Below, piece after piece: positions 7,400 to 17,812 of a stretch of DNA of 64,000 bases. The position numbers and the translations under genes are program-made. Within the stretch, counting starts at the first letter, position 1. Each line of letters opens with the position of its first letter. A model generated the notes under the pieces. It was not told where the DNA came from and searched no databases. It saw only the letters and a program-made list of their open reading frames with translations. The DNA is from Duganella sp. (GTDB lineage: Bacteria > Pseudomonadota > Gammaproteobacteria > Burkholderiales > Burkholderiaceae_D). The DNA lies in contig JAMFSU010000031.1 of NCBI GenBank assembly GCA_026225475.1, forward strand, positions 1-64,000, written 5' to 3'.

Positions 7400-9802
7400 T
7401 CATGCAGATCCCCGAAGGATTGCATCATCCTCACGAGTTGCGTTCCACGACCAGTCGCGAATTTCTGGCATGTCCTGGCCATGGAGTTTGATATAGCGCC
7501 TATGTTCGGCCAGTTTTCCCGTTAGCTGCCGTTTCAGGGTCAACCCCGTCTCGCCGGTCTGTGGCAGGCGATCAATCGCATCCATCGCCAAATGAAAGCG
7601 ATCTAGTTCGTTGAGCACCGTCATGTCAAACGGCGTGGTTACAGTACCCTCCTCTTTGTAGCCACGCACGTGAATATTATGGTGATTGGTGCGGCGGTAA
7701 GTTAGCCGATGGATCAACCAGGGATAAGCATGAAAGGCAAAGATCACCGGTTTGTCCTTCGTAAATAGTTCGTCGAAATCACGATCAGATAAGCCGTGCG
7801 GATGCTCTGACTGTGGCTGCAGGCGCATCAGATCAACCACATTGATCACGCGAATTTTCAGTTCAGGCAGATGGCGCCGTAGCAGCGCCACGGCAGCCAA
7901 CGCTTCCAGCGTAGGGACATCACCGCAGCACGCAACCACCAGGTCGGGAGCGACGCCCTGGTCGTTACTGGCCCATTGCCAGATGCCAATACCGTCAGCG
8001 CAATGACGTGCCGCTGCTTCCATATCTAGCCACTGGGGGGCCGGATGCTTGCCAGCTATCACGACATTGACGTAGTGGCGGCTGCGCAGGCAGTGATCCA
8101 TTACCGACAACAAACAGTTTGCATCCGGTGGTAGATAGACGCGTACCACTTCAGCCTTCTTGTTGACCACGTGATCGATGAAACCGGGATCCTGATGGGT
8201 GAAGCCATTGTGGTCCTGACGCCAGACATGCGAGGTCAAGAGATAGTTGAGCGAGGCAATCTTGGCCCGCCACGGCAGGCGCGCTGAGACCTTCAACCAT
8301 TTAGCATGCTGGTTGAACATCGAATCGATGATATGGATAAAGGCTTCATAGCAATTGAACACGCCATGGCGGCCAGTCAGTAAATAACCTTCTAGCCAAC
8401 CCTCGCATTGGTGTTCGCTGAGCATTTCCATCACGCGTCCGCACGGTGCAAGTGCCTCATCGTCCACGCGAAACTCTGCATTCCATTGGCGCGCGGTGAC
8501 TTCGAAGAGCGCCTCGAGTCCGTTTGACAGGGTCTCATCGGGGCCGAACAGGCGGAAATTGCGCTGCCCTTGATTGAGCGCTGTCACGTCGCGCAAGAAC
8601 TTCCCCAGCACATGGGTATCGCCGATGCCCGCTACTCCCGGCGTCGGTACCGTTACTGCATAGTCGCGAAAATCGGGCATGTGCAAAGGCCGCAGCAGCA
8701 GGCCGCCATTTGCATGTGGATTGGCCCCCATGCGACGGGCACCTACCGGTGCCAGCGCCGCCAGTTCGGGCTGCAAGCGGCCGTACGTGTCGAACAACTC
8801 CTGCGGCCGGTAACTGCGCAACCAGTCTGCCAGCAATTGCAAATGTTCGGGCGGTGCGGTGGCCGACACCGAGATCGGCACCTGATGCGAACGAAAGCTA
8901 CCTTCCACCTTGCGGCCGTCCACAATCTTGGGACCGGTCCATCCCTTGGGTGAGTTGAGTACAATCATCGGCCAGCAGGGGCGCTCGCCATGATGACCGC
9001 TGCGTGCCTCATGTTGAATCCGATGTATCTGTAGGATGGCAGTGTCCAGTGCTGCGGCCATCGCCTGGTGCATCGGTTCCGGCTCGTGGCCTTCGACAAA
9101 TAGCGGTGCCCAGCCATACCCGCGCAACAGTTGTTCGAGTTCGGCGCGCGGAATGCGCGCCAGCAGCGTCGGGTTGGAAATCTTATAGCCATTCAAATGG
9201 AGGATAGGCAGTACCGCACCATCGTGCATCGGATTAAGGAACTTGTTCGAATGCCACGCGGTGGCCAGCGGGCCTGTTTCTGCCTCGCCGTCGCCGATCA
9301 CGCAAGCAACGATCAAATCCGGATTGTCAAACGCGGCGCCGAAGGAGTGACTAAGCGAATAACCCAATTCGCCGCCCTCGTGGATTGAGCCTGGACATTC
9401 CGGTGACACATGGCTTGGTATCCCGCCGGGAAAAGAGAACTGGCGAAACAGCTTTTGCAAGCCAGCTTCGTCTTGGCTGATGTCGGGATAGTGCTCGCTA
9501 TAGCTCCCTTCCAAGTAGGTATTGGCGACCAATGCAGGGCCGCCGTGTCCGGGACCGGACACATAGATCATATTCAGGTCGTATTGCTTGATGGCGCGAT
9601 TAATGTGTACATAGATGAAATTTTGGCCGGGCGTCGTACCCCAGTGGCCAAGCAGCATGTGTTTGATATCGGCCATGGTCAGGGGGCGGCGCAGCAGTGG
9701 ATTATCGTAGAGGTAAATTTGGCCGACAGCTAAGTAGTTGGCCGCGCGCCAGTACGCATCCATGTTTTTCAGCAGTTCCGGAGCAAGCGCGGGAGCATTC
9801 AT
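7400..9802 (-). CDS. xfp: Phosphoketolase (xylulose-5-P / fructose-6-P)
   Basis: This full-length 800-aa thiamine-diphosphate enzyme cleaves xylulose 5-phosphate, and in many members fructose 6-phosphate, to acetyl phosphate plus glyceraldehyde 3-phosphate or erythrose 4-phosphate. Diagnostic segments are [41 protein letters not shown], the ThDP motif [14 protein letters not shown], and the C-terminal [17 protein letters not shown]. Its ATG overlaps the stop of the class I aldolase gene (ATGA at 9799-9802), so it is the third gene of a zwf-fba-xfp operon. No acetate kinase is in the window to use the acetyl phosphate. Confidence 0.96.
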   Translation of the reverse strand: MNAPALAPELLKNMDAYWRAANYLAVGQIYLYDNPLLRRPLTMADIKHMLLGHWGTTPGQNFIYVHINRAIKQYDLNMIYVSGPGHGGPALVANTYLEGSYSEHYPDISQDEAGLQKLFRQFSFPGGIPSHVSPECPGSIHEGGELGYSLSHSFGAAFDNPDLIVACVIGDGEAETGPLATAWHSNKFLNPMHDGAVLPILHLNGYKISNPTLLARIPRAELEQLLRGYGWAPLFVEGHEPEPMHQAMAAALDTAILQIHRIQHEARSGHHGERPCWPMIVLNSPKGWTGPKIVDGRKVEGSFRSHQVPISVSATAPPEHLQLLADWLRSYRPQELFDTYGRLQPELAALAPVGARRMGANPHANGGLLLRPLHMPDFRDYAVTVPTPGVAGIGDTHVLGKFLRDVTALNQGQRNFRLFGPDETLSNGLEALFEVTARQWNAEFRVDDEALAPCGRVMEMLSEHQCEGWLEGYLLTGRHGVFNCYEAFIHIIDSMFNQHAKWLKVSARLPWRAKIASLNYLLTSHVWRQDHNGFTHQDPGFIDHVVNKKAEVVRVYLPPDANCLLSVMDHCLRSRHYVNVVIAGKHPAPQWLDMEAAARHCADGIGIWQWASNDQGVAPDLVVACCGDVPTLEALAAVALLRRHLPELKIRVINVVDLMRLQPQSEHPHGLSDRDFDELFTKDKPVIFAFHAYPWLIHRLTYRRTNHHNIHVRGYKEEGTVTTPFDMTVLNELDRFHLAMDAIDRLPQTGETGLTLKRQLTGKLAEHRRYIKLHGQDMPEIRDWSWNATREDDAILRGSA

Positions 9803-10824
9803 CGGTTCATTCCTTCCATCGCGGCGCTGTAGCGGCCGTCACGTGCAGCACCATTGCAGTTGGCGCGATGGACCAGCACGCGCTGTGCTGCGGCGACGTT
9901 GGCGTCCTGACCTCGCCACATGGCCAACGCCGGTTGCTGTATTGCGCGCGAGAACGAAAATGTCAGCGCCCACGGCAAAGTAGCACACCCTGTGTGCATC
10001 GCATTGAGTCGCTCGGAGGCTTGTTCCGGTGTTTGGCCACCAGACAAGAAGGCGATCGCCGGGACTGCCGCCGGAACCGTACGGAGCAGACAGCGCAGCG
10101 TCGTCTCAGCGATGACGCTGGCGCCTTCCTGTTGCGAGCAAGCCAGGCCCGGCAGCACCATATTCGGTTTGAGCACTATCCCTTCCAGCAATACGCCCTG
10201 CTCCAATAATTGTGCGAAGACCGCGTGCAACACGCGCTCGGTAACAGTGGCGCAATGGGTCATCGTGTGTACGCCCTCCATCAACACTTCCGGCTCCACC
10301 ATCGGCACCATTCCCGTCTCCTGGCACAAGGCCGCGTAGCGCGCTAGCGCATGGGCATTTGCGGCAATGCAGGCACGCCCCGGCACCCCCGCCCCTATCC
10401 TGATGACCGCGCGCCACTTCGCAAAACGTGCGCCTTGCTCCTGGTAGCTGGCCAGGCGCTCACGCAAGCCATCGAGCCCCTGTGTGACCTGTTCGTCTGG
10501 GTGATCGGCCAACTGCGTGACGCCCGCATCCACCTTGACACCTGGCACGATGCCTGCCTTCGCGAGTGCCTGTGCGAATGGCTCCCCTGCCAAGGTCTTT
10601 TGGCTGATCGTCTCATCGCTCAGAATGGCGGCGGCAATGCTACAGTTCAGGCCCGGCGCGGTGACGATCAGATCCCGGTAGGCGCGTCGCATCGCTACGG
10701 TCTGCGCGATGCCCAACTCGGCGAAACGCTTGTTACATGTTGGGTTGCTTTCGTCCATTGCCAGCAAGCCCTTGCCATCGATCGTCATCTCGTGTGCAGT
10801 CACTTTCAATTGGGTGTCATTCAT
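9799..10824 (-). CDS. Class I fructose-bisphosphate aldolase
   Basis: The 341-aa product is a class I (Schiff-base) aldolase that splits fructose 1,6-bisphosphate to dihydroxyacetone phosphate and glyceraldehyde 3-phosphate. It shows GLLAMDES near the N-terminus, the lysine motif [11 protein letters not shown], and the late [17 protein letters not shown] with [14 protein letters not shown]. The start is the ATG at 10824, which shares one base with the zwf stop (TAATG) and has GGGAG upstream. Its stop overlaps the phosphoketolase start. A class I enzyme is unusual as a bacterial housekeeping aldolase, so this is probably an accessory, condition-specific copy. Confidence 0.95.
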   Translation of the reverse strand: MNDTQLKVTAHEMTIDGKGLLAMDESNPTCNKRFAELGIAQTVAMRRAYRDLIVTAPGLNCSIAAAILSDETISQKTLAGEPFAQALAKAGIVPGVKVDAGVTQLADHPDEQVTQGLDGLRERLASYQEQGARFAKWRAVIRIGAGVPGRACIAANAHALARYAALCQETGMVPMVEPEVLMEGVHTMTHCATVTERVLHAVFAQLLEQGVLLEGIVLKPNMVLPGLACSQQEGASVIAETTLRCLLRTVPAAVPAIAFLSGGQTPEQASERLNAMHTGCATLPWALTFSFSRAIQQPALAMWRGQDANVAAAQRVLVHRANCNGAARDGRYSAAMEGMNR

Positions 10825-12251
10825 TATTTGGCACTCCCGTCGTCGTCGGACGACATGATTGGCTCCGGATTGAACCACTGTCCGTCAGGGGCGATCAGCG
10901 CATCGGCTTGCTGGGGGCCCCAACTGCCGCGCGGATACGGCAATGCTGGCCCGTGTTCTGCCAGCACCGGCTCGACCACAGCCCATGCCGCCAACACCGC
11001 ATCCTCGCGTGTAAACAACGAGCCGCTGCCCGCCATCGCATCTCCCAGCAGCCGTTCATAGGGAGTCTCCTCGTGTGGATGCGCATCAACCAGATATAGC
11101 TCGCGCTGGTCGCCAATAAACTGCTCACCGGTGCGCTTGACTCTTGCCGCCAGCGCCACAGCCGAACTAGGCGACAGTCGAAAACGTAGGTAATTGGGAA
11201 CACCTGCGCCGGGCACTGTGTCGTCAAACAGCGCCTGAGGCGGCGGCTTGAGCCAGACCATGACCTCCGCCACTGAGACGGGCAGGTATTTCCCCGAGCG
11301 CACATACCAAGGTACGCCGGCCCAGCGCCAGGAATCGATATGCAAGCGCACTGCGCAAAAGGTCTCAACGTCAGAGTCCGGCGCCACTCCCGGCTCGGCT
11401 CGATAGTCTTGATACTGACCGCGCACAATATCCTTGGGTGTGAGCACACGTATTGCGTGCAACACGTCGGCGGTCTCGCCATGTACCGCACCAAAGCCGC
11501 GATAGCTGGGTGGCTCCATCGCCAGTAGCGCAACGATCTGGAACAGATGATTCTCGATTACGTCGCGCAGGCAACCAGCGCTTTCATAAAAGTTGCCACG
11601 TCCTTCCACACCGAACGATTCTGCCAGTGTCACCTGCACACTGGCGATATAGTTTCGATTCCAGATCGGCTCAAGAAAAGCGTTCGCAAAGCGGAAGTAG
11701 AGAATATTCATGATCGCTTCCTTAGCAAGGAAGTGGTCGATGCGAAAAATCGCATCCTCGGAAAACACCGCACGCGCTGCGGCGTTGAGCCGACGCGCCG
11801 AAGCGAGGTCTCGTCCGAATGGTTTTTCGATGATCACGCGCGCCTGTGCGGCCAACCCGGCCGAACCCAGACCCGCGATGACGGTTTCGAATAAGGCGGG
11901 CGGAATCGCCAAGTAGTGTACCGGGCGCAGCGCCCGGCCAAGCGCAGCTTTCAGTGCTGTAAAAGTCGAGGACGCCTGGTAGTCGCCGCAGACGTAGTGC
12001 AGGCAAGCCAGCATTCGTTCGAGCGCATTACGATCGACGACCGGGATGGCGGCGGCGACGCTGTCAGCGGCGCGCTGGCGAAATTGCATTGCATCCCAAG
12101 GGCTTGAGGCCACTCCAATGACCGGCATGTCGAGCTTGTCGCGCCGCGCCAGGGCATACAACGCCGGAAAGATTTTCTTGTAGGCCAGATCACCCGTCGC
12201 ACCAAACATGACCAGTGCATCCGAGCGGGGCATGTCGTCGTTATGTTCCAT
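10824..12251 (-). CDS. zwf: Glucose-6-phosphate dehydrogenase
   Basis: The 475-aa enzyme oxidises glucose 6-phosphate to 6-phosphogluconolactone, making NAD(P)H. The nucleotide-binding loop is [11 protein letters not shown], the substrate-binding active-site segment is [13 protein letters not shown] with the key histidine, and [16 protein letters not shown] follows. No 6-phosphogluconolactonase gene accompanies it here. GAGGAG stands nine to ten bases upstream of the ATG. It is first in the zwf-fba-xfp operon, divergent from tkt across a 325-bp promoter region. Confidence 0.96.
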   Translation of the reverse strand: MEHNDDMPRSDALVMFGATGDLAYKKIFPALYALARRDKLDMPVIGVASSPWDAMQFRQRAADSVAAAIPVVDRNALERMLACLHYVCGDYQASSTFTALKAALGRALRPVHYLAIPPALFETVIAGLGSAGLAAQARVIIEKPFGRDLASARRLNAAARAVFSEDAIFRIDHFLAKEAIMNILYFRFANAFLEPIWNRNYIASVQVTLAESFGVEGRGNFYESAGCLRDVIENHLFQIVALLAMEPPSYRGFGAVHGETADVLHAIRVLTPKDIVRGQYQDYRAEPGVAPDSDVETFCAVRLHIDSWRWAGVPWYVRSGKYLPVSVAEVMVWLKPPPQALFDDTVPGAGVPNYLRFRLSPSSAVALAARVKRTGEQFIGDQRELYLVDAHPHEETPYERLLGDAMAGSGSLFTREDAVLAAWAVVEPVLAEHGPALPYPRGSWGPQQADALIAPDGQWFNPEPIMSSDDDGSAK

Positions 12252-12576
12252 GCATTAGCACTCCTCTTAAGTAGATAGCGACATGGGTCCGACAGCGGCG
12301 AACCTGCGGTACTGGCGTGTCCAGATCGATCCGATGCAATGCCAGTAAGTCCGAAATAATTCGCATCCGCTCTGCACGGTGGAGCACCTCAGTTGGCAGC
12401 ACTGCACAGGCACCACGCTACGCGCAATTGCCGGACCTATCTGTTCGGTGTCATACAAACTATGTTGGTCAACGCACGGTGCCATGCGGGAGCAACTGCT
12501 ACAGTCATCTCTGACTTGCCCACGGCGCCAAGGCGCCAGCTGGCCCCCGCTCGTTTCGTCACCAAGGAACTGCCAG
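12252..12576. other. Divergent promoter region between zwf and tkt
   Basis: This 325-bp stretch separates two divergent sugar-phosphate genes and must hold both promoters. I see the AGGAG ribosome site for zwf and AAGGA (12563-12567) for tkt, but no operator-grade inverted repeat and no copy of the 18-bp stress motif. An open frame in phase with tkt continues through it but has no coding character. Confidence 0.5.
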
Positions 12577-14658
12577 ATGAATGCACCGGTTTCAGATCCA
12601 GCACTGGACTTACTATGTGTCAATGCAGTGCGATTCCTTGCTGTGGATGCCGTACAGGAAGCAAACAGCGGCCATCCAGGGTTACCGCTCGATGCGGCAC
12701 CCATGGCCTACATCTTGTGGACCCGGCTGCTCAAGCACGATCCGTGCGCCCCGCTATGGTTCGACCGCGACCGCTTCGTGCTGTCGGCTGGCCATGGTTC
12801 GGCATTGCTCTATAGTTTGCTTCACCTGTGCGGCTACGCGCTACCGATGGAACAGCTACGCCAGTTCCGCCAATGGGGCTCGATCACGCCCGGCCATCCT
12901 GAACGGGGCTTGACACCTGGCGTCGAAATGACCACCGGGCCGCTAGGCCAGGGTTTCGCCAATGGTGTGGGCATGGCGATCACCGAAGCACATCTGGCGG
13001 CGCGCTTCAATCGCACCGGCCATACTTTGATCGACCACCATACTTATGCGCTGGTCAGCGACGGCGACCTGATGGAAGGCGTGGCGGCGGAAGCTGCCTC
13101 GTTGGCTGGCCATTTGCAACTGGGTAAACTGGTCTACCTGTATGACGACAACCATGTCACGCTGTCAGCCGGCACCGACATTACCTTCACCGACGACTGC
13201 GTCGCCCGTTTCAGCTCCTATGGTTGGCATACACAGACGCTCGACGACGGCAACGATCTGGACGCTATCGAGCAAGCACTGTGCGCCGCGCGCGCCGAGA
13301 CAACACGTCCCTCACTGATTTTGGTACGCACCCACTTGGGCTTTGGTTCGCCCAAGCAGGACAGTTTTGAAGCGCACGGCTCGCCCTTGGGTATCGAAGA
13401 CGTGTGCCTGACTAAACAAAAGCTAGACTGGCCGGAAGAACCGCCGTTTTATGTCCCCGAGTCGGTGCGCGACCATTTCCGCGCGTTGGGTCAGCGCGGC
13501 CTGGACCTTCACAACGACTGGCGACAGCGCCTGGATGCCTATCGCCAGCAGCATCCCGAGCTGGCAGTGGCATTCGATCAATTGATGCAGGAAGGCGGTT
13601 GCGACCTCCCCGACGGCTGGGAGTCCGGTATTCCACAGTTTGATGCTGATGCCAAGGGCATCGCCACGCGGGTAGCCTCGGGCAAGGTCTTGAACGGAAT
13701 CGCTACCCTGATCCCGACGCTGATAGGTGGGTCGGCTGATCTCGATCCGTCGACGCATACCATGCTCAAAGGCCTGGGTGACTTCGAAGCCAACAATTTG
13801 GTCGCGCCCGACCATCAGGGCGCCTCTGGTGGCGCCTGGAACTACGCCGGACGTAATCTACATTTCGGCGTGCGCGAACATGCAATGGCCGCCATCTCGA
13901 ACGGTATCGCCGCGCATGGCGGCGCGATCCCTTTCTGCGCCACCTTCTTGATCTTTTCCGACTATATGCGGCCATCTATCCGCCTGGCTGCGCTGATGGG
14001 ACTGCGCGTGATATTCGTGTTCACCCATGACAGCATTGCACTCGGCGAGGACGGTTCAACCCACCAGCCGGTCGAACAACTGGCCAGCCTGCGCGCCATC
14101 CCGAAGTTGGTCGTGATCCGCCCCGCTGACGCCAACGAAACGGCCTACGCATGGCGCACAGCACTGAAGTCGCGCGAACGCCCCGTGGCGCTGGTGCTGA
14201 CCCGTCAAGCCTTGCCCACGATGGACCGTGCGCATTGTGCTCCAGCCGCCGGCCTAGCATTCGGTGCCTATGTATTGGCCGAGGCGGCCAACGGTAAGCC
14301 ACAGCTGATCTTGATCGCCAGCGGCTCCGAAGTATCGCTGGCGCTTGCTGCGCAACAGGTGCTGTTGCAGCAAAACGTACAAGCGCGCGTGGTATCGATG
14401 CCCAGTTGGGAATTGTTCGACGACCAGCCGCAAGCTTATCGCGAGACCGTGCTGCCGCCTGAAATACCGGTGCGCTTGGCGATCGAGGCCGGTGTGACTC
14501 AGGGTTGGCATCGCTATGTAGGCGAACGCGGTGACGTGCTTGGGATCGAGACCTTCGGTTCCTCCGCCGCCGGCGATGTGATGATGCGTGAATACGGCTT
14601 CACGGTTGAAAATGTCTGCGTGCGTGCGTGCGCTCTCCTACATGAGCAGACGACTTGA
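12577..14658 (+). CDS. tkt: Transketolase
   Basis: The 693-aa thiamine-diphosphate enzyme moves two-carbon units among pentose-phosphate-pathway sugars. It has the N-terminal [18 protein letters not shown], the phosphate/ThDP motifs [15 protein letters not shown] and [33 protein letters not shown] (ThDP/Mg), and the transketolase signature [16 protein letters not shown]. An open frame extends upstream to 12379, but AAGGA nine bases before the ATG at 12577 and the match to family N-termini fix that start. It is divergent from zwf and runs toward the truncated pgi, ending 16 bp from that fragment's stop. Confidence 0.96.
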   Translation: MNAPVSDPALDLLCVNAVRFLAVDAVQEANSGHPGLPLDAAPMAYILWTRLLKHDPCAPLWFDRDRFVLSAGHGSALLYSLLHLCGYALPMEQLRQFRQWGSITPGHPERGLTPGVEMTTGPLGQGFANGVGMAITEAHLAARFNRTGHTLIDHHTYALVSDGDLMEGVAAEAASLAGHLQLGKLVYLYDDNHVTLSAGTDITFTDDCVARFSSYGWHTQTLDDGNDLDAIEQALCAARAETTRPSLILVRTHLGFGSPKQDSFEAHGSPLGIEDVCLTKQKLDWPEEPPFYVPESVRDHFRALGQRGLDLHNDWRQRLDAYRQQHPELAVAFDQLMQEGGCDLPDGWESGIPQFDADAKGIATRVASGKVLNGIATLIPTLIGGSADLDPSTHTMLKGLGDFEANNLVAPDHQGASGGAWNYAGRNLHFGVREHAMAAISNGIAAHGGAIPFCATFLIFSDYMRPSIRLAALMGLRVIFVFTHDSIALGEDGSTHQPVEQLASLRAIPKLVVIRPADANETAYAWRTALKSRERPVALVLTRQALPTMDRAHCAPAAGLAFGAYVLAEAANGKPQLILIASGSEVSLALAAQQVLLQQNVQARVVSMPSWELFDDQPQAYRETVLPPEIPVRLAIEAGVTQGWHRYVGERGDVLGIETFGSSAAGDVMMREYGFTVENVCVRACALLHEQTT

Positions 14659-14674
14659 TACCCTGCCCGGCAGT

Positions 14675-14950
14675 TCATTCGGTGTCGTTGAGCAGTTGGC
14701 CGCCAACCATCTGCTCGATACGGTCGGCAACACCGCCTTCACGTGCAAGCTGTTGCAGCAAGGTCATGGTTTCATCGGTGACCCGGTTCTTTGAATAGTC
14801 CAGGTACAAGTCTGCATCCTGAGCCACTAGGCGTTCGCTGCGCTGTGCGTCGTCGGCGAACAACTGGCGCAGATGCATGTTGCTGATACGGCGCTGATGT
14901 GCAAGCAGCGCCTGCCATGCTGCACGCTCGGTCAGCGGTAGCGCACTCAT
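14675..14950 (-). pseudogene. pgi: Glucose-6-phosphate isomerase N-terminal fragment (91 aa)
   Basis: The 91 residues match the N-terminus of bacterial Pgi: LTERAAWQALLAHQRR, HLRQLFADD, a region ending DADLYLDYSKNRVTDET, then a frame stop at NDTE. In intact Pgi (about 550 aa) this point continues NRAVLH. The DNA beyond the TGA does not encode that, and only 16 bp remain before the tkt stop, so about 450 codons have been deleted. The start overlaps the tal stop as ATGA, a normal coupled arrangement. It cannot isomerise glucose 6-phosphate. Tal and Pgi are fused in some bacteria, which fits the order seen here. Confidence 0.85.
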
Positions 14951-16053
14951 GGGTTATTCGTATGGTGCGGCAATTTCTGCCCGAGTGCGGCACGCTTGTG
15001 GTCCACCAGTTTGATCAAGGCGTTCCACGATTGAGTGAAGGACTCAGCACCCTCGCGCTGGAGCTGCTGCGCCAAGGCGGCCAGGTCCACCCCGGCAGCG
15101 CCAAAGGCCTCCAATGTCTGCTCGGCGTCCCCGCCGTCGGCCGGCATGCTACCGCTGACGACGCCATGATCCGCAAATGCCAGCAGCGTTTTTTCGGGAA
15201 TTGTATTGATGGTATTGGGCGCTGCCAACGCTTGCAAATACATCACGTCTGACGTCTCCGGATCTTTGGTTCCGGTAGACGCCCACAGCAGGCGCTGCGG
15301 TCGCGCGCCCAGCTCCGCCATATGGCGCCAGCGGCTACTAGCTAGCAATTCGCGGTAAGCGTGATAGGTGCGTAGCGCCACTGCGATTCCCAGTTTGTTG
15401 CGCAGCTCAGCAGATACCTGTGTGGCTACCGCCACATCCCAACGGCTAATGAACAAGGATGCTACCGAGCCGACCGCTGGATTGAGGCCAGTTGCGATGC
15501 GTCGCTCGACCCCGCGAAGATATGCCTCGGCTGCCGCCAGGTATTGCTCGCACGAGAACAGCAGCGTGACATTGACCGGCACCCCGGCAAAGATCGATTC
15601 TTCGATCGCAAACAAGCCCGCTGGCGTACCGGGAATTTTGATGAAAAGATTGGGACGCTGGGCCTGCGCATGGAGGGCTGCGGCCACCCGTATCGTGGCC
15701 TCTGTATCGTATACGAGCAGAGGCGAGACTTCCAGAGACACCCACCCATCAGCGCCGTCACTGGCGTCGAAATCCGGCCGAAAAAGGTCGGCGGCGCGGC
15801 GCAGATCTTCCAGCGCCAGGCCGAAGAAGAGCGCTTCGCTGTCGCCAGTCTTGGCGGCGGCCGCCGCAATGGAGGCGTCGTAGAGTGTGCTGCCTGCCAG
15901 CGCATGCTGATAAATGGTGGGATTGGACGTCAGCCCGGTGACAGCGAGTTCTCGTCGGTAGCGTGCCAGCGTGCCGTCGTTCAGCAAGCCGCGGGTGATG
16001 TTATCGAGCCACACACTCTGGCCCATTTCGTGTAAATTCACTGCGCCATTCAT
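14947..16053 (-). CDS. tal: Transaldolase (catalytically intact)
   Basis: The 368-aa enzyme exchanges a dihydroxyacetone unit between sedoheptulose 7-phosphate and glyceraldehyde 3-phosphate. The Schiff-base lysine is Lys139 in LFIKIPGTPAG. WLDNITRGLL, the substrate motif GLTSNPTIYQHAL, PVNVTLLFS and SVASLFISRWD are all intact. Length and style match the long transaldolases that occur fused to Pgi in some bacteria. Its start overlaps the HAD stop and its stop overlaps the pgi' start (both ATGA), so gnd-HAD-tal-pgi' is translated as a coupled unit. Compare the lysine-less paralogue at 2376-3482. Confidence 0.94.
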   Translation of the reverse strand: MNGAVNLHEMGQSVWLDNITRGLLNDGTLARYRRELAVTGLTSNPTIYQHALAGSTLYDASIAAAAAKTGDSEALFFGLALEDLRRAADLFRPDFDASDGADGWVSLEVSPLLVYDTEATIRVAAALHAQAQRPNLFIKIPGTPAGLFAIEESIFAGVPVNVTLLFSCEQYLAAAEAYLRGVERRIATGLNPAVGSVASLFISRWDVAVATQVSAELRNKLGIAVALRTYHAYRELLASSRWRHMAELGARPQRLLWASTGTKDPETSDVMYLQALAAPNTINTIPEKTLLAFADHGVVSGSMPADGGDAEQTLEAFGAAGVDLAALAQQLQREGAESFTQSWNALIKLVDHKRAALGQKLPHHTNNP

Positions 16054-16757
16054 AATGATGTACTCCCCGTGTTGGAGGTCGCGCTAGTGGATTCGCGCAG
16101 GTCCGCCAGGTCGACATGCATCAGGTCGCCGATGGCGTCAATCGTGATGTCCGGCTCGAGTAGCGCCATGTCGTGGGGCGCCAGCGCGTAATGCCCTTGG
16201 CGCACGAATACGGTGGTTACCCGCGGTCCCCATTGACGCTTGATCGCGTCGAGCAGGCGTGGCTTGTCGTCTACCATGACATAGTGCTGACATGGATAAC
16301 GGCGCACCACCTCGTCGAGCATACATTCCTTGTGGATGTAAATGAGTACGCGTCCCGCAAGCGCGTGCCACAGGCCGGCGCGTTCCACCTTGTGCGGTTG
16401 AAAGACGACGTCGCCGTCCGAAAGCATGACGCAGTTGCCAAACGCACCCAGATGCGCGATGAGCTCCAGCGCTTGGGGATAAAGGCGCTCGGAAAAGGGA
16501 TAGTCCAGCAAGAACGATGACATGCGCAGCAAGCGCATATCGCACACATCTTGGTCGCGGTAACGCTGCAGCGCACCGAGGTAATCGGCATAACCCAGTT
16601 CGGTGCGTAGCTGTTCGAACAACTGCCAGTAACGCTCGGCGCTGGCTAAACCAAACTGGCTCTCCATGTGCATGCGCAGATCCTGCTGCACGCGATCGTT
16701 GTCGAGTAGCGTGTTGTCACAATCGAGCAAGAATACAATGCCATTTTCCTCGCTCAT
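16050..16757 (-). CDS. HAD-superfamily phosphatase-like protein in the pentose-phosphate operon
   Basis: The 235-aa product is a haloacid-dehalogenase-fold hydrolase. Motif I is FLLDCDNTLLD with both aspartates (DxDxT), motif II is VMLSDGDVVF, a lysine follows in HKECML, and motif IV is YVMVDDKPRLLDAIK. Residues between about 25 and 110 form a helical C1-type cap. It likely removes phosphate from a small molecule; being ATGA-coupled to gnd upstream and tal downstream, a sugar phosphate or repair of a side product is a sensible guess, not a reading. The start at 16757 is fixed by the overlap with the gnd stop. Confidence 0.85.
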   Translation of the reverse strand: MSEENGIVFLLDCDNTLLDNDRVQQDLRMHMESQFGLASAERYWQLFEQLRTELGYADYLGALQRYRDQDVCDMRLLRMSSFLLDYPFSERLYPQALELIAHLGAFGNCVMLSDGDVVFQPHKVERAGLWHALAGRVLIYIHKECMLDEVVRRYPCQHYVMVDDKPRLLDAIKRQWGPRVTTVFVRQGHYALAPHDMALLEPDITIDAIGDLMHVDLADLRESTSATSNTGSTSL

Positions 16758-17812
16758 GAGGCATCGTCCTTGGGATTTTCTGGCCCCTTCTCCAAGTGGC
16801 CGCCGAAGCCATGGCGCATAGCCGACAACAGCTTGTCCGCATAGTCTGCGTTGCCGCGCGAGTCGAAGCGTGCGAACAACGCGGCCGCAAGTATTGGCGC
16901 CGGCACTGCCTCGTCGATGGCCGCCGCCAGGGTCCAACGCCCCTCGCCTGAATCGGAAACGCGTCCGGCGTAGCCAGCCAAGTCAGGATCATTCAGCAAG
17001 GCGCCCGCGGTCAGGTCGAGCAGCCAGGAGCCAATAACGCTGCCTCGCCGCCACAATTCGGCAATTTCGGGGAGGTCTAGCTGGTATTGATAGAACTCGG
17101 GATTCGCCATTGGCGTAGTTTCTGCATCCGCACCGCTAAGCTGGCCGTTGAGCTGCATGCCTGCGTTGGCATGTCGGAGGATATTGAAGCCCTCGGCATA
17201 CGCACCCATGATGCCGTACTCGATGCCATTGTGTACCATCTTCACGAAATGACCGGCGCCATGCGGACCGCAATGCAGATAGCCTTGATCAGCTCCATTG
17301 CTGGCCTGATCCGAGATGCAGCGGCCCGGGGTTGGTAGAGCCGCCCGGCAACCTGGCGCCAGCGACGTCAGCAGTGGTGTCACATACCGGACGACGTCTG
17401 GCTCGCCACCGATCATCAGGCAATAGCCGCGATCAAGACCTGCTACGCCGCCGCTGGTGCCAACGTCGAGGTAGTGCAACTGATGCGCCTGTAATTGTAC
17501 GGCGCGGCGGATATCGTCGCGGTAATACGAATTTCCGCCATCAATGATGATGTCGCCTGCAGCAAGGTAAGGGGTAAGTTCTGTCAGCACTGAGTCGACG
17601 GCACCGGCCGGCACCATCATCCACAACACGCGCGGCTGATCGAGCCCGGCAACCAATTGTTCCAGCGTCGCCACGGCAGTAACATTTGGACCAACAATCG
17701 CCTTGCGCGCCGCCTCATGGGTGTCGTAGGCGACGCAACAGTGGCCACCACGGCCAAGGCGACTCACCATGTTGGCGCCCATGCGTCCCAAACCGATCAT
17801 TCCGAATTGCAT
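16754..17812 (-). CDS. gnd: 6-Phosphogluconate dehydrogenase (decarboxylating, short form)
   Basis: The 352-aa enzyme converts 6-phosphogluconate to ribulose 5-phosphate, CO2 and reduced cofactor. It has GMIGLGRMGANM (Rossmann loop), DGGNSYYRDD, DVGTSGGVAGLDRGYCLMIGG, and the catalytic GAGHFVKMVHNGIEYG. Its length fits the short YqeC-type class, which is often NAD-preferring, rather than the 470-aa class. GGAGG precedes the ATG at 17812 by six bases; a GTG directly before it (17815) is less well spaced. First gene of the coupled gnd-HAD-tal-pgi' operon. Confidence 0.95.
   Translation of the reverse strand: MQFGMIGLGRMGANMVSRLGRGGHCCVAYDTHEAARKAIVGPNVTAVATLEQLVAGLDQPRVLWMMVPAGAVDSVLTELTPYLAAGDIIIDGGNSYYRDDIRRAVQLQAHQLHYLDVGTSGGVAGLDRGYCLMIGGEPDVVRYVTPLLTSLAPGCRAALPTPGRCISDQASNGADQGYLHCGPHGAGHFVKMVHNGIEYGIMGAYAEGFNILRHANAGMQLNGQLSGADAETTPMANPEFYQYQLDLPEIAELWRRGSVIGSWLLDLTAGALLNDPDLAGYAGRVSDSGEGRWTLAAAIDEAVPAPILAAALFARFDSRGNADYADKLLSAMRHGFGGHLEKGPENPKDDAS

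Noticed and set aside
12379..12576. N-terminal extension of transketolase by 66 codons
   Set aside because: The extension is unlike any transketolase N-terminus, and AAGGA sits correctly before the ATG at 12577.
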